Origin: JBBPZK01 sp965219175
GTDB taxonomy: Bacteria; Actinomycetota; Rubrobacteria; Rubrobacterales; Rubrobacteraceae
DNA: 64,000 nucleotides
Reading direction: 5' to 3'
Assembly: GCA_965219175.1 (NCBI GenBank)
Contig: CBDCNI010000001.1
Span: 2,294,001-2,358,000, forward strand
The notes under the pieces are model-generated. The model saw only the letters and a list, made by a program, of their open reading frames with translations, was not told where the DNA came from and searched no databases. Position 1 is the first letter of the stretch. The number at the start of each line of letters is the position of its first letter. This document shows, piece by piece, positions 7,438-15,987 of the stretch. Position numbers and translations under genes: made by a program.

Positions 7438-8298
7438 CTAGAAACCGAACCGGCTCAGGATGCTCCGGACGGAACTCAGGTAGCTGCCGCCGAAGAAGTA
7501 AGTGTGGACCAGTAGCGGGTAGAGGGTGTAGAGGTCGCGGCGAGTCTCGAAAAAGCCTTCTCTTATGCCCCGGATCTCCTCGTAGCGCTCGAAGAACGGC
7601 TCACCGAAAGAGTTGAACATGTTTATAAAGGCGAGTTCTATCTCGGGGTCGGCGTGGTAGATAGCAGGGTCGAGGAAAGCGGAAATCTCATTCCCCTTCG
7701 CCAGCACGTTCCCGCTCCACACATCGCCGTGGATCAGGGCAGGAGGGTTCGGCTCCCCGATGAGGTCTTCCAACCGCTCCGCGAGACGCTCCACTCGTTT
7801 CAAGTCCTCCGGCGGCAGTCGTCCGGCGTCGTGGGCGATTTTCGCCAGGTACAGGAGCCGCTGCTCGCGGAAGAAATCTACCCAATTCTCCGACGGCGGG
7901 TTCGGCTGGTTCAGGCTGCCGATCAAAGTGTCCCGTTCGAAGCCGTAGGTCTCCGCCTCAATGCCGTGCAACTCCGCCAGCAACTCAGCGGCGTGGCGCT
8001 CCGCCCCGTCCGAGAATCGACTGCTCCCTTCGATGAACTGCATAAGTAGAAGAGTTTCGGAGCCGTGATAGACCTCCGGGACTGGAAGCTCGCTCTTCTC
8101 GCGCAGGTAACGGAGCATGAAAGCCTCCCGTTCCAGGTGAGACTCGCCCTCCCGGTCTACTTTCGCGACCACGACCGAGCCGTCGGCAAGCTCCGCCCGG
8201 TAGACTTCCCCGATGCAGCCGCCACCCATCGGCCGCGCCGAAAGAAGCCGCTCCCCGAGAGAAGCCTCGATCCCCTCGGCGACCATCCTCTCAGACAC
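7438..8298 (-). CDS. Fructosamine kinase-like (FN3K family) phosphotransferase
   Basis: An aminoglycoside-phosphotransferase-fold kinase of 286 residues. Seen: the glycine-rich MGGGCIGEVYRAELADG, VVVAKVD with the ATP-contacting lysine near residue 46, and the catalytic HGDVWSGNVL followed by FLDPAIYHADPEIELAF, which is specific to the fructosamine-3-kinase family. Members repair early glycation products by phosphorylating ketosamines; the bacterial substrate is inferred. The GTG start overlaps the last 8 bases of the tyrosine phosphatase gene, so translation is probably coupled; bacterial FN3K and low-molecular-weight phosphatase genes are often neighbours, and a kinase/phosphatase pair in deglycation is plausible. 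Confidence 0.88.
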   Translation of the reverse strand: MSERMVAEGIEASLGERLLSARPMGGGCIGEVYRAELADGSVVVAKVDREGESHLEREAFMLRYLREKSELPVPEVYHGSETLLLMQFIEGSSRFSDGAERHAAELLAELHGIEAETYGFERDTLIGSLNQPNPPSENWVDFFREQRLLYLAKIAHDAGRLPPEDLKRVERLAERLEDLIGEPNPPALIHGDVWSGNVLAKGNEISAFLDPAIYHADPEIELAFINMFNSFGEPFFERYEEIRGIREGFFETRRDLYTLYPLLVHTYFFGGSYLSSVRSILSRFGF

Positions 8299-8773
8299 GA
8301 CGGGAGAAATGTTGCTCTCGGATGTGATTCAACAACCCTTCGGAGGCTCTTTCGGCCAGGTCCATCGCCCGCTCGAAGCCCTCGGGGCCCCCGTAGTAAG
8401 GGTCCGGTATCTCACGCTCCGGTAGCTCTGGAGCGTAGTCGAGAAAGGGCCTCACGACGGCGCTTCCACGGCACAGATCCGTCACTTTCCGGTAGTTCTC
8501 CTCGTCCATCGTCAAGATGTAGTCGAATCTCTCGCAGTCCTCCGCCTCGATCATCCTCGACCGCTGAGAGCTAATATCCAGGCCACGACTACTAGCGCTC
8601 TCCTGGGCGCGAGGGTCCGGCTGATCCCCGAGATGGTAGTAAGCGTGCGTCCCGGCTGATTCAGCCTCGATCTCCCCCTCCAGCCCTTCGCGCCTCACGA
8701 CCTCCTCGAAGACACCCTGGGCCAGCGGCGAGCGGCAAATATTTCCGGCGCACACGAACAAGATACGAATCAT
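8291..8773 (-). CDS. Low-molecular-weight protein tyrosine phosphatase
   Basis: A cytosolic acid phosphatase of 160 residues acting on phosphotyrosine or small phospho-substrates. The P-loop CAGNICRS starts at residue 8 (C8, R14 of the CX5R motif) and the general acid is D124 in DPYYGG; both are intact and the length is typical. It is the first gene of a two-gene operon with the fructosamine-kinase-like gene, which overlaps its end by 8 bases. Low-molecular-weight phosphatases in such pairs have been proposed to release phosphate from deglycation intermediates; this is inference here. Confidence 0.93.
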   Translation of the reverse strand: MIRILFVCAGNICRSPLAQGVFEEVVRREGLEGEIEAESAGTHAYYHLGDQPDPRAQESASSRGLDISSQRSRMIEAEDCERFDYILTMDEENYRKVTDLCRGSAVVRPFLDYAPELPEREIPDPYYGGPEGFERAMDLAERASEGLLNHIREQHFSRRV

Positions 8774-8871
8774 GAAGTAGATTGTAGGGAATTTGGTGCT
8801 GAATCACAGGGCTGAAAGAGCGTCGCTTTGCGGCTAGACTACGAGAAATAATCCGAAAGAAAGAGGAGAAC

Positions 8872-9921
8872 ATGGCCGAGGTACGCAAAATTGGGATGTT
8901 GACGGGTGGCGGGGACGCACCGGGATTGAACGGTGTGATCCGGGCGGTCACCATGAAGTCCATCGAGGACTACGGTTACGAGGTCGCCGGTATCAAGCGC
9001 GGCTGGAAAGGGCTGCTCGCACCCGAGGCCGACAGCTTGATGGAACTCGGCGTGGGCGATGTGCGCTACATCCTCCAGGAAGGCGGCACCATCCTCGGCT
9101 CCTCCCGAACCAACCCCTACAAGAACGAGGGCGATCCCGAGAAGGTCGTCGAGCAGATGAAAGAGTTCGGCATAGACGCTCTGATCGCCATCGGTGGAGA
9201 CGACACTTTAGGCGTCGCCAAGCGTCTGCACGACGACTTCGGGGTTCAGGTTATCGGGTGCCCGAAGACCATAGACAACGACCTTTCGGCCACGGATACG
9301 ACGTTCGGCTACGATACGGCGGTTTCAATAGCGACCGATGCCATAGACAAGCTCAGGACGACGGCCAAGAGTCACGAGCGGGTCGTGGTGGTGGAGGTAA
9401 TGGGGCGGCACGCCGGTTGGATCACCTGGGGCGCGGGCGTCGCCTCCGCAGCAAACGTCACCCTCATCCCCGAGGTCGAACCGGACCTCGAAGAGATCAC
9501 GGCCATCTTCAAAAAGCGTGCCGATAACGGCGAGAAGTGGGGCCTCGTCGCCGTCAGCGAGGGCGTCGTCCTCTCCGAAGACTACATCACCCAGAGCGCC
9601 GAGCGCGACGAGTTCGGCCACGTCCAACTCGGCGGCATCGCGGAGACGCTCGCGAAGGAGATCGAAGAAAGGACCGGCATCGAGACGCGCCACGTCGTCC
9701 TCGGACACCTCCAGCGCGGCGGCACCCCGACCGCCTACGACCGCATCCTCTCCACCCGCTACGGCCTGCGCGCCGCCGAAGCCGTCAAAAACGGCGAGTG
9801 GGGCCAGATGGTCGCCCTGCGTGGCAGCGACGTAGTAACCGTCTCCCTGGATGAAGCTACCGCCGAAACGAAAACTGTCCCCGATGACCTCTACAACGCC
9901 GCCCGAACGTTCTTCGGCTAG
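8872..9921 (+). CDS. 6-phosphofructokinase, probably pyrophosphate-dependent
   Basis: Phosphorylates fructose 6-phosphate to fructose 1,6-bisphosphate. The 349-residue protein has MLTGGGDAPGLN at residues 9-20, GGDDT at 108-112 and PKTIDND at 131-137 (catalytic D135). In the E. coli ATP enzyme the positions equal to D111 and K132 are both glycine (GGDGS, PGTIDND); Asp plus Lys is the pattern generally linked to pyrophosphate-using enzymes, as in actinobacterial group-III proteins. I therefore predict PPi as donor, which would make the step reversible. ATG with GAGGAG closely upstream. Single gene, divergent from the phosphatase/kinase pair and convergent with accA. Either pfkA or pfp would be a fair symbol, so none is given. 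Confidence 0.93.
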   Translation: MAEVRKIGMLTGGGDAPGLNGVIRAVTMKSIEDYGYEVAGIKRGWKGLLAPEADSLMELGVGDVRYILQEGGTILGSSRTNPYKNEGDPEKVVEQMKEFGIDALIAIGGDDTLGVAKRLHDDFGVQVIGCPKTIDNDLSATDTTFGYDTAVSIATDAIDKLRTTAKSHERVVVVEVMGRHAGWITWGAGVASAANVTLIPEVEPDLEEITAIFKKRADNGEKWGLVAVSEGVVLSEDYITQSAERDEFGHVQLGGIAETLAKEIEERTGIETRHVVLGHLQRGGTPTAYDRILSTRYGLRAAEAVKNGEWGQMVALRGSDVVTVSLDEATAETKTVPDDLYNAARTFFG

Positions 9922-9927
9922 GAGCGG

Positions 9928-10881
9928 CTACTCCGTGAGGTAAGCGCCGATGTTCCTGTAACGCTCGTGTCGGGCCTTCAGGAGAGCGGAGGGATCGGCC
10001 CCTGAAAGGACGGAGAGTACCCGTCCGAGCGTTTCTCCAACGGCTTTTACCGCCGTCTCCGGGTCGTTGTGGGCGCCTCCCAGAGGTTCGGGCAGGACTT
10101 CGTCGGCAACGCCTTGCTCTTTCAGGTCGCGTGCAGTCAACTTCATGGCTTCGGCGGCTTCGGCGGCGCGGCTCGGGTCCCGGAAGATAATGGAGGCGCA
10201 GGCTTCCGGGGCGATCACCGACAGGTAAGAGTTCTCGAGCATTCCGACGTAGTCCGCGACGCACATCGCGAGCGCCCCTCCAGACCCTCCCTCCCCGATA
10301 ATAAACGCCACGACCGGCACCGGCAGGCGGGCCAGCGCCATCAAGTCCTCGGAGATGGCCCACGCCTGCCCCCGCTCTTCGGCCTGGCGCCCCGCGAAAG
10401 CGCCGGGCGTGTCGATCAGCAGCACGACCGGGAGCCCGAACCTGCCGGCCAACTCGTAGAGTCTCTTCACCTTCCGGTAGCCTTCCGGGTGGGCCATGCC
10501 GAAGTTGCCCGCCACCCGGCTCTCCACGTCCGCTCCCTTGTCGTGGCCGATGAGCATGACTTTGTGGCCGCCGCTGCGCAGTTTGGCGAAGCCGCCGCGC
10601 ACCGCCGGGTCGTCGCCGTAGGCCCGGTCGCCGGAGAGTTCGTAGAAGTCTTCTGTCAGGGCTTCGCGGTATGCGCGGAAGTTGGGCCGTTCGGAGTGGC
10701 GGGCTACCTGGACGCGCTGGTAGGGCGAGAGGTTCGAGTAGATCCGCTTTTTGGCCGCGTCGAGGGCGTCTTCGAGACGGGAGATCTCCGCCTGAAGCTC
10801 CGTGCTCTCGCCCGCGAGCCGGTAGAGACCGGAGATCCGCTCTTCCAGCTCTTTTACCGGACGCTCGAAGTCCAGGATCAC
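9928..10881 (-). CDS. accA: Acetyl-CoA carboxylase carboxyltransferase subunit alpha
   Basis: With AccD forms the carboxyltransferase that moves CO2 from carboxybiotin to acetyl-CoA, giving malonyl-CoA for fatty acid synthesis. The 317-residue protein has the N-terminal coiled region, then DRAYGDDPAVRGGFAKL, GNFGMAHPEGYRKVKRL and IGEGGSGGALAM, all AccA hallmarks. The GTG start overlaps the accD stop in a GTGA, so the two subunits are translationally coupled. It is the last gene of the trp-acc operon. Separate accA and accD genes are the E. coli/Firmicute layout rather than the fused actinobacterial one. Confidence 0.95.
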   Translation of the reverse strand: MILDFERPVKELEERISGLYRLAGESTELQAEISRLEDALDAAKKRIYSNLSPYQRVQVARHSERPNFRAYREALTEDFYELSGDRAYGDDPAVRGGFAKLRSGGHKVMLIGHDKGADVESRVAGNFGMAHPEGYRKVKRLYELAGRFGLPVVLLIDTPGAFAGRQAEERGQAWAISEDLMALARLPVPVVAFIIGEGGSGGALAMCVADYVGMLENSYLSVIAPEACASIIFRDPSRAAEAAEAMKLTARDLKEQGVADEVLPEPLGGAHNDPETAVKAVGETLGRVLSVLSGADPSALLKARHERYRNIGAYLTE

Positions 10882-11798
10882 GCGAGGAACCCAAGCAACC
10901 GTTCGAGGTCTTCTTTTAGCTGGAGCCGGTGGACGATCCTATCTACCATCCCGTGCTCTTTCTGGAACTCAGCAGTCTGAAAACCTTCCGGCAGCCTCTC
11001 TTTGGTCGTCGACTCTATGACCCGCGCCCCGGCGAACCCTATGCGAGCCCCCGGCTCCGCGATGACCACGTCCGCCGCCGTCGCGAAAGAAGCCGTCACG
11101 CCGCCGAAAGTCGGGTCGGTGAGCACGGAGACGAACGGTCGCGAGCCTTCGGTGTAGCGGGCGAGCGCGACGCTCGTCTTCGCCAACTGCATTAGAGAGT
11201 AGATCCCCTCGAACATCCTAGCCCCACCGGAAGACGAGACGATCACCAACGGCAATCCTTCCTCACCGGCCGTCTCGATGGCACGGGCGACCTTCTCACC
11301 GACCACGCTCCCCATCGAACCGCCGATAAACCGGAAGTCCATCACCGCCAGCGAAACGGTATGACCGCCAACGTCACCGACCCCGCTCACTACGGCGTCG
11401 CCGAGTCCCGTCTTCCCTCGCGCCTTCTCCAACCGCTCGTCGTACCCCTCGAACTCCAGAGGGTTTCCGGCATAAAGGTCCGCGTCCCTCTCTTCGAAGG
11501 TCTCTGCGTCAACGAGCAGCCTTATACGTTCCGGGGCGGAGAGCGGGTAATGAAACTCGCAGTTGGGACAGACGTTAAACCGGTTTTCGAGGTCCTTCTC
11601 GTAGATCGGCTGCCCGCATTGCTTGCACTTGGTGAAGACGCCGTCGATCGAACCCAGGCCGCTCTCGGTCTCTGGGGCGGTCCTAGTGTACTCCCTGCGA
11701 CGACTGAGCCAGTTCCTAATTTCTCTCCCCCACTCCCACCCGACGGGCTTTCGGGACGATATCGGAGATCGCCTCACGAACCCCCGCAAGCCACTCAC
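10878..11798 (-). CDS. accD: Acetyl-CoA carboxylase carboxyltransferase subunit beta (start uncertain)
   Basis: The zinc-binding partner of AccA. Seen: a four-cysteine zinc ribbon (CKQCGQ...VCPNC) followed by SSSGGARMFEGIYSLMQLAKT and the crotonase-type core. The longest frame begins at GTG 11798, deep inside trpA, and its first 26 residues look unlike AccD. The natural N-terminus, IRNWLSRRREY, starts at codon 27, which is ATT at 11718-11720, overlapping the trpA TAG stop by one base with GGGGGAG just upstream. Either an ATT start is used or one of the in-frame upstream GTGs. Coordinates give the longest frame. Coupled to accA by a GTGA overlap. Confidence 0.9.
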   Translation of the reverse strand: MSGLRGFVRRSPISSRKPVGWEWGREIRNWLSRRREYTRTAPETESGLGSIDGVFTKCKQCGQPIYEKDLENRFNVCPNCEFHYPLSAPERIRLLVDAETFEERDADLYAGNPLEFEGYDERLEKARGKTGLGDAVVSGVGDVGGHTVSLAVMDFRFIGGSMGSVVGEKVARAIETAGEEGLPLVIVSSSGGARMFEGIYSLMQLAKTSVALARYTEGSRPFVSVLTDPTFGGVTASFATAADVVIAEPGARIGFAGARVIESTTKERLPEGFQTAEFQKEHGMVDRIVHRLQLKEDLERLLGFLA

Positions 11799-12531
11799 CG
11801 GCCTTCTCCGGCCCGCCTTCCTCGACGACCTGCATGAGCTTGCTGCCGATTATGACCCCATCCGCCTCAGCCGCCGCTTCCGCCGCAGCCTCCGGAGAGC
11901 CGATCCCGAACCCGAGCGCCACCGGAACGTCGGTTACGGCACGTACCCGCCGCAACAGGCTCACAGCCCCCTGCGGCAATTTCTCCCGAACACCCGTCAC
12001 GCCAGCAACCGAGACGCAATACACGAACCCCGAGGCGATCCCCCCTATAAGCCTTAGGCGTTCTTCGGTCGTGGTCGGAGCCGCCATTGGACATACGGCA
12101 ATCCCCTTCTCCGAAGCCGAATTCGCGAAGTCAACCGATTCACCCACCGGGAGATCCGGTATAACCAAGCCACAAACACCAGCCTCATCCACCGCATCCA
12201 AGAACTCTTCGGAGCCACGGGCGTGTATGGCATTGTAGTATATCAATAGCACAACTGGTTTGCGGTCGGAGAACGTCGAGGAGAGTTCGAGGCAGTGGTC
12301 GAGGTTCGTGCCGTTTGCGAGGGCTTGGGTGGTCGTATTTTGGATGGTCGGTCCGTCGGCCAGCGGGTCTGAGAAGGGAACCCCGATCTCGACGATGTCC
12401 GCACCCGACTCGATGTACGCTTCTCCTACCTCGCGGGCGCCATCCAGGGTTGGGTAGCCGCCAGTGAGGTATGGGATCAGGGCGGCCCGGCTTCCGGGAA
12501 AGGCGGCCCGCAGCCTCTCGCTACCCGTCAC
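11716..12531 (-). CDS. trpA: Tryptophan synthase alpha chain
   Basis: Splits indole-3-glycerol phosphate to indole and glyceraldehyde 3-phosphate and passes indole to TrpB. The 271-residue protein has both catalytic acids in place, E48 and D59, in DIVEIGVPFSDPLADGPTIQ, and a full TIM barrel. The GTG start overlaps the end of trpB by 11 bases, the usual coupling for equal subunit synthesis. The C-terminal tail (KARRVGVGERN) is a little longer than average. Confidence 0.97.
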   Translation of the reverse strand: MTGSERLRAAFPGSRAALIPYLTGGYPTLDGAREVGEAYIESGADIVEIGVPFSDPLADGPTIQNTTTQALANGTNLDHCLELSSTFSDRKPVVLLIYYNAIHARGSEEFLDAVDEAGVCGLVIPDLPVGESVDFANSASEKGIAVCPMAAPTTTEERLRLIGGIASGFVYCVSVAGVTGVREKLPQGAVSLLRRVRAVTDVPVALGFGIGSPEAAAEAAAEADGVIIGSKLMQVVEEGGPEKAGEWLAGVREAISDIVPKARRVGVGERN

Positions 12532-13774
12532 CCGGAACTTCCTCGGAAGTGGCGGACTCTGGTCCCGAAACGACCTCCGCTTCGTCCGCGCTCACGCCCA
12601 GCTCTCTAGCCACGACTTCTACGTCTTTGTCGCCCCGGCCGGATAGGTTGATCACCAAATTCTTGCCCGGTCCCATCTCTCTCGCCATCTTCTCGGCGTA
12701 GTGGATAGCGTGAGACGTTTCCAGCGCAGGGATGATACCTTCGAGGCGCGAGGTCTTCGTGAAAGCTTCGAGCGCCTCTTCGTCGGTGGCGCTCACGTAC
12801 TCGACCAGTCCCTCGTCCTTGAGATAGGCGTGCTCGGGACCGACGGAAGGGTAGTCGAGCCCGGCGGAGATGGAGTGGGCCTCACGGATCTGGCCGTCAT
12901 CCGTCTGGAGGACGTAGCTAAGGTTGCCGTGGAGGACTCCGGGGCTTCCTCCGGTCAGGGAGGCGCCGTGCTCTCCGGTCTCGATGCCGCGTCCGGCCGC
13001 CTCCACGCCGACGAGCCGCACGTCCTCGCGCCCGACGAACGGGTGGAAAGCCCCGATGGCGTTCGAGCCGCCGCCCACGCAGGCGACGATGGCGTCCGGG
13101 TCGCGTCCGAAACGCTCGCGAGCCTGAACCTCTATCTCACGGCCGATCACCGTCTGCAAGTCGCGCACGATGCGAGGGTACGGAGCCGGTCCCGCAACCG
13201 TTCCGATAATGTAGTGCGTGTCCTCAACATTCGTCACCCAATCACGGATCGCCTCGTTAAGCGCGGCTTTTAGGGTCCCGGAGCCGGTCGTAACCGGGCG
13301 AACCTCCGCGCCGAGGAGCTTCATACGGATCACGTTCGGCTTCTGGCGTATGGTGTCTTCCTCGCCCATATAGACGACGCACTCCTTGCCGTAGAGGGCA
13401 GCGACGGTCGCAGTCGCGACGCCGTGCTGCCCGGCCCCGGTCTCGGCGATAATGCGCGTCTTGCCCATCCTTTCGGCCAGTAGGATCTGACCGAGAGCAT
13501 TATTTATCTTGTGCGCCCCGGTATGTGCGAGGTCCTCCCGCTTGAACCACACGTTGGCCCCGCCCCATTTTTCGGTGAGCCGGGAAGCGAACATAAGGGG
13601 CGTTGGTCGTCCGACGAAGTCTCGGGCGAGCCTGTCCAGCTCCTCCAGGAACTCCGGATCGTTGCGGTAACGCTCGTAAGTCTCTTCCAGTTCTTCGAGG
13701 GCGTGGATCAGGGTTTCCGGCACGTAGCGGCCCCCGAAAGGACCGAAGTACCCGCTATCTACCTTTTGCTGCAC
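12521..13774 (-). CDS. trpB: Tryptophan synthase beta chain
   Basis: PLP enzyme joining indole and serine to make tryptophan. The 417-residue protein carries the PLP lysine at residue 89 in HTGAHKINNALGQ, the phosphate-binding CVGGGSNAIG, and the canonical TrpB1 pattern EDLAHTGAH. It has about 20 extra C-terminal acidic residues (ADEAEVVSGPESATSEEV) beyond the usual end; these overlap the trpA start. The trpF gene overlaps its 5' end by 20 bases. Confidence 0.97.
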   Translation of the reverse strand: MQQKVDSGYFGPFGGRYVPETLIHALEELEETYERYRNDPEFLEELDRLARDFVGRPTPLMFASRLTEKWGGANVWFKREDLAHTGAHKINNALGQILLAERMGKTRIIAETGAGQHGVATATVAALYGKECVVYMGEEDTIRQKPNVIRMKLLGAEVRPVTTGSGTLKAALNEAIRDWVTNVEDTHYIIGTVAGPAPYPRIVRDLQTVIGREIEVQARERFGRDPDAIVACVGGGSNAIGAFHPFVGREDVRLVGVEAAGRGIETGEHGASLTGGSPGVLHGNLSYVLQTDDGQIREAHSISAGLDYPSVGPEHAYLKDEGLVEYVSATDEEALEAFTKTSRLEGIIPALETSHAIHYAEKMAREMGPGKNLVINLSGRGDKDVEVVARELGVSADEAEVVSGPESATSEEVPGDG

Positions 13775-14372
13775 TTACGAACCTCCGAACCCGCTCGCTG
13801 TTCTTTTTACCAGGACTCTCTTCCAGGGAACTCGAAGCATCCACCCCGTAAGGGTAAAAGAACTCCACAGCCTCCCGCACGTTCTTAGGCGTAAGCCCCC
13901 CGGAAACGACGATGTTACCATACCCCTCCAGCGCCTTCGCCAACCCCCAGTCGAACGTCTTACCCGTCCCGCCGCGCTCCCGCACGCTATAAGCGTCCAG
14001 TAGATACAAGTCCGCCCCATAATCCTCCAACCGCTCCAGAGAACGAGCATCCCGCACCCGCAGAGCCTTAATAACCGCGAGCCCACTATCTCTAATAGCC
14101 GCGACCGTCTCCAGCCCCTCATCCCCGTGCAACTGCGCATAGTCGAGCCCGACCTTTTCAGCGATCCGCAAGACCTCATCCGGCTCCGCGTTCACGAAAA
14201 CCCCGACCTTCAGAACTCCTTCGGGTAATGCGGAAGCTATATCCGCCGCCTGCTCCACACCGACCTGGCGCGGACTCTCCGCGAACACGAAACCGAGGGC
14301 GTCCGCACCCGACTCGCAAGCCGCAAGCGCGTCTTCCGTATTAGTTATTCCGCATACTTTTACTTTGACCAT
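13755..14372 (-). CDS. trpF: Phosphoribosylanthranilate isomerase
   Basis: Third step of tryptophan synthesis from anthranilate: Amadori rearrangement of phosphoribosylanthranilate. The 205-residue barrel has the general base C7 (VCGIT) and the acid D126 (LYLLDAYS), with GLTPKNV near the C-terminus binding phosphate. ATG start. The upstream trpC gene is 2.7 kb away, because a two-gene cassette lies between them; without the cassette trpF would directly follow trpC. It may therefore rely on read-through from that cassette or on a local promoter. Confidence 0.96.
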   Translation of the reverse strand: MVKVKVCGITNTEDALAACESGADALGFVFAESPRQVGVEQAADIASALPEGVLKVGVFVNAEPDEVLRIAEKVGLDYAQLHGDEGLETVAAIRDSGLAVIKALRVRDARSLERLEDYGADLYLLDAYSVRERGGTGKTFDWGLAKALEGYGNIVVSGGLTPKNVREAVEFFYPYGVDASSSLEESPGKKNSERVRRFVSAAKGR

Positions 14373-14480
14373 AGTGGCTGATTGTACCGCTCTATAAGGT
14401 TGCCGCTAATGGCTACCAGTTCAGGTTGGAGCTCTTACGAGCAAGGAGGCACGCATGGCTGCTTCGCCAATGGTGACTCG

Positions 14481-15983
14481 CTAACCAGTGGTAGATTGAG
14501 GGTACCCCAATCGGACGACATCCCAGTCGCGTGCGGCCACCTGCTCAAGAAGGCGTCCGCTATTCAAAGTCAGTTCGTCCCAGTTCGACTCGTTGATCGA
14601 ATCCATATGTTCGAGCTTGAGTCGGCTCCGGTCGAACATCCAGTATTTCATGTGCGGAAATAGGTAGCGGAGGAAGGCCATCCACTCGGCTTGGTTAATA
14701 GCGAAGGGATTACCCTGATAGAGGGCAACCTTACCGGCATTTGCCGCAGCCGCTACACCGTGCGCGGCCAGCAACATCGAGCGGTACTTGGGACTCTGGG
14801 CTACCATCACTTTCGTCTCTCCGTGCTCGGAGTAGTGCCGGATCATGATGTAAGCGCGGAGGGTGATCTCGATGACGAGTGGCGTAACTCCGCTGACGAC
14901 GAAGTGCCGGAGATCGTACCCGTTGAAGTACATCCACCGGGCGAGCTCCCCCGCCGTCCGGCCCTTCTCGCCAAAAGACCCGACGTTGATCCCCTGAAAT
15001 AGAGTCATAAACGGCGACGGAAGCCCCATCGGCGTCGCGACGTCGGAGATGAGATGTCCGATGTGCTTTAGGATGGCTTCGATAAGCCGCACAATCCGCT
15101 CTTGCATGTCCGCCGCAGGAAGTGGACTGTAGACTTCCCCCTGGAAAGGACTGTGGGTGCCGGTGAGATTGTCGTAGGAAAATCCCGTGACTGTGCCACG
15201 GAGGATATCGAGTACGCCAAACACGAATCCGAGGACGGGGTCGTGGCCGAACGACTGGAGCCGGTGGGATCTGCCGCCCATGCCGGGGATATGGTCGAAC
15301 TCCTCACCGAAGACGGCGTCTTGCGCATCATACGGCGTCTTGCACGTCTTCTCCAGATTCCGTGCCCAATCAGCGAACCATCCCTCGGACTCGCCAGAGT
15401 TTGTGTTGTACTTCTTGACCCATTCCGTGAGCGGGCTGCCTTTTTGACCGATATACTCCCCCGTCAATATCGTCTTCGGGATACGGACTAGGAGATAGTC
15501 CGTGAGCGCGGCCAGCATTCCGCTGCTGTATACAAAGAAGTAGTCCCACTTATCCCAACGAAGGCTGGCCTTGTAAGACTCGCGCTTCAGCCGCCCAAAG
15601 TCCTCCTCGCCGAGGAAGACGTCGAAAGGAGCCAGCGGGTCGAGTCCGTAGCTTACGGCGAAAGTGCGAGTCTGCCGGACGAAGTCGTCCCAGTTACTAT
15701 AGCCGATCCTCATCAACTCGGAAGATACGGCCGTCCGATGATGTTCGTAGATCCGGGAGACCTCCTCTGGATCAAAATCGGCGAGGTCTTCGGCATCGAG
15801 GAATTCGGTTTCCTCCTCCAACTCGGCGAGGGCAACCTCCATTGCGTTGATCTCACCCGGAGCGATGCGATTCTGGTCAAAGTCACGCTCGACACTTTCC
15901 GCGGTACGCTCGATACGGCGGAGAAGGTTGTTCTGGACCTGTATGGCCGTGCGGAGTTCGGCCTCGAAAGAGCCGGATAGCAT
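14481..15983 (-). CDS. Uncharacterised protein with YdjM/DUF457-like histidine pattern
   Basis: I do not recognise a named family for this 500-residue protein. Its N-terminal 90 residues are acidic and helical. The middle (about 230-330) has SHRLQSFGHDPVLGFVFG and, 50 residues on, KHIGHLISDVATPMGLPSP: the order HR-x5-GHD then HxxxHLxxDxxTPxG resembles the metal-binding residues of the YdjM/DUF457 predicted membrane hydrolases (here H240, H247, D248, H307, H310, D314). The C-terminal half is helical with AHGVAAAANAGKVALY. ATG at 15983 is preferred (AAGGTG about 10 bases upstream, 4 bases after the TerB-like stop) over the TTG at 16025. It forms a cassette with the TerB-like gene. Metal-hydrolase function is inference only. 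Confidence 0.7.
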   Translation of the reverse strand: MLSGSFEAELRTAIQVQNNLLRRIERTAESVERDFDQNRIAPGEINAMEVALAELEEETEFLDAEDLADFDPEEVSRIYEHHRTAVSSELMRIGYSNWDDFVRQTRTFAVSYGLDPLAPFDVFLGEEDFGRLKRESYKASLRWDKWDYFFVYSSGMLAALTDYLLVRIPKTILTGEYIGQKGSPLTEWVKKYNTNSGESEGWFADWARNLEKTCKTPYDAQDAVFGEEFDHIPGMGGRSHRLQSFGHDPVLGFVFGVLDILRGTVTGFSYDNLTGTHSPFQGEVYSPLPAADMQERIVRLIEAILKHIGHLISDVATPMGLPSPFMTLFQGINVGSFGEKGRTAGELARWMYFNGYDLRHFVVSGVTPLVIEITLRAYIMIRHYSEHGETKVMVAQSPKYRSMLLAAHGVAAAANAGKVALYQGNPFAINQAEWMAFLRYLFPHMKYWMFDRSRLKLEHMDSINESNWDELTLNSGRLLEQVAARDWDVVRLGYPQSTTG

Positions 15984-15987
15984 CGGT

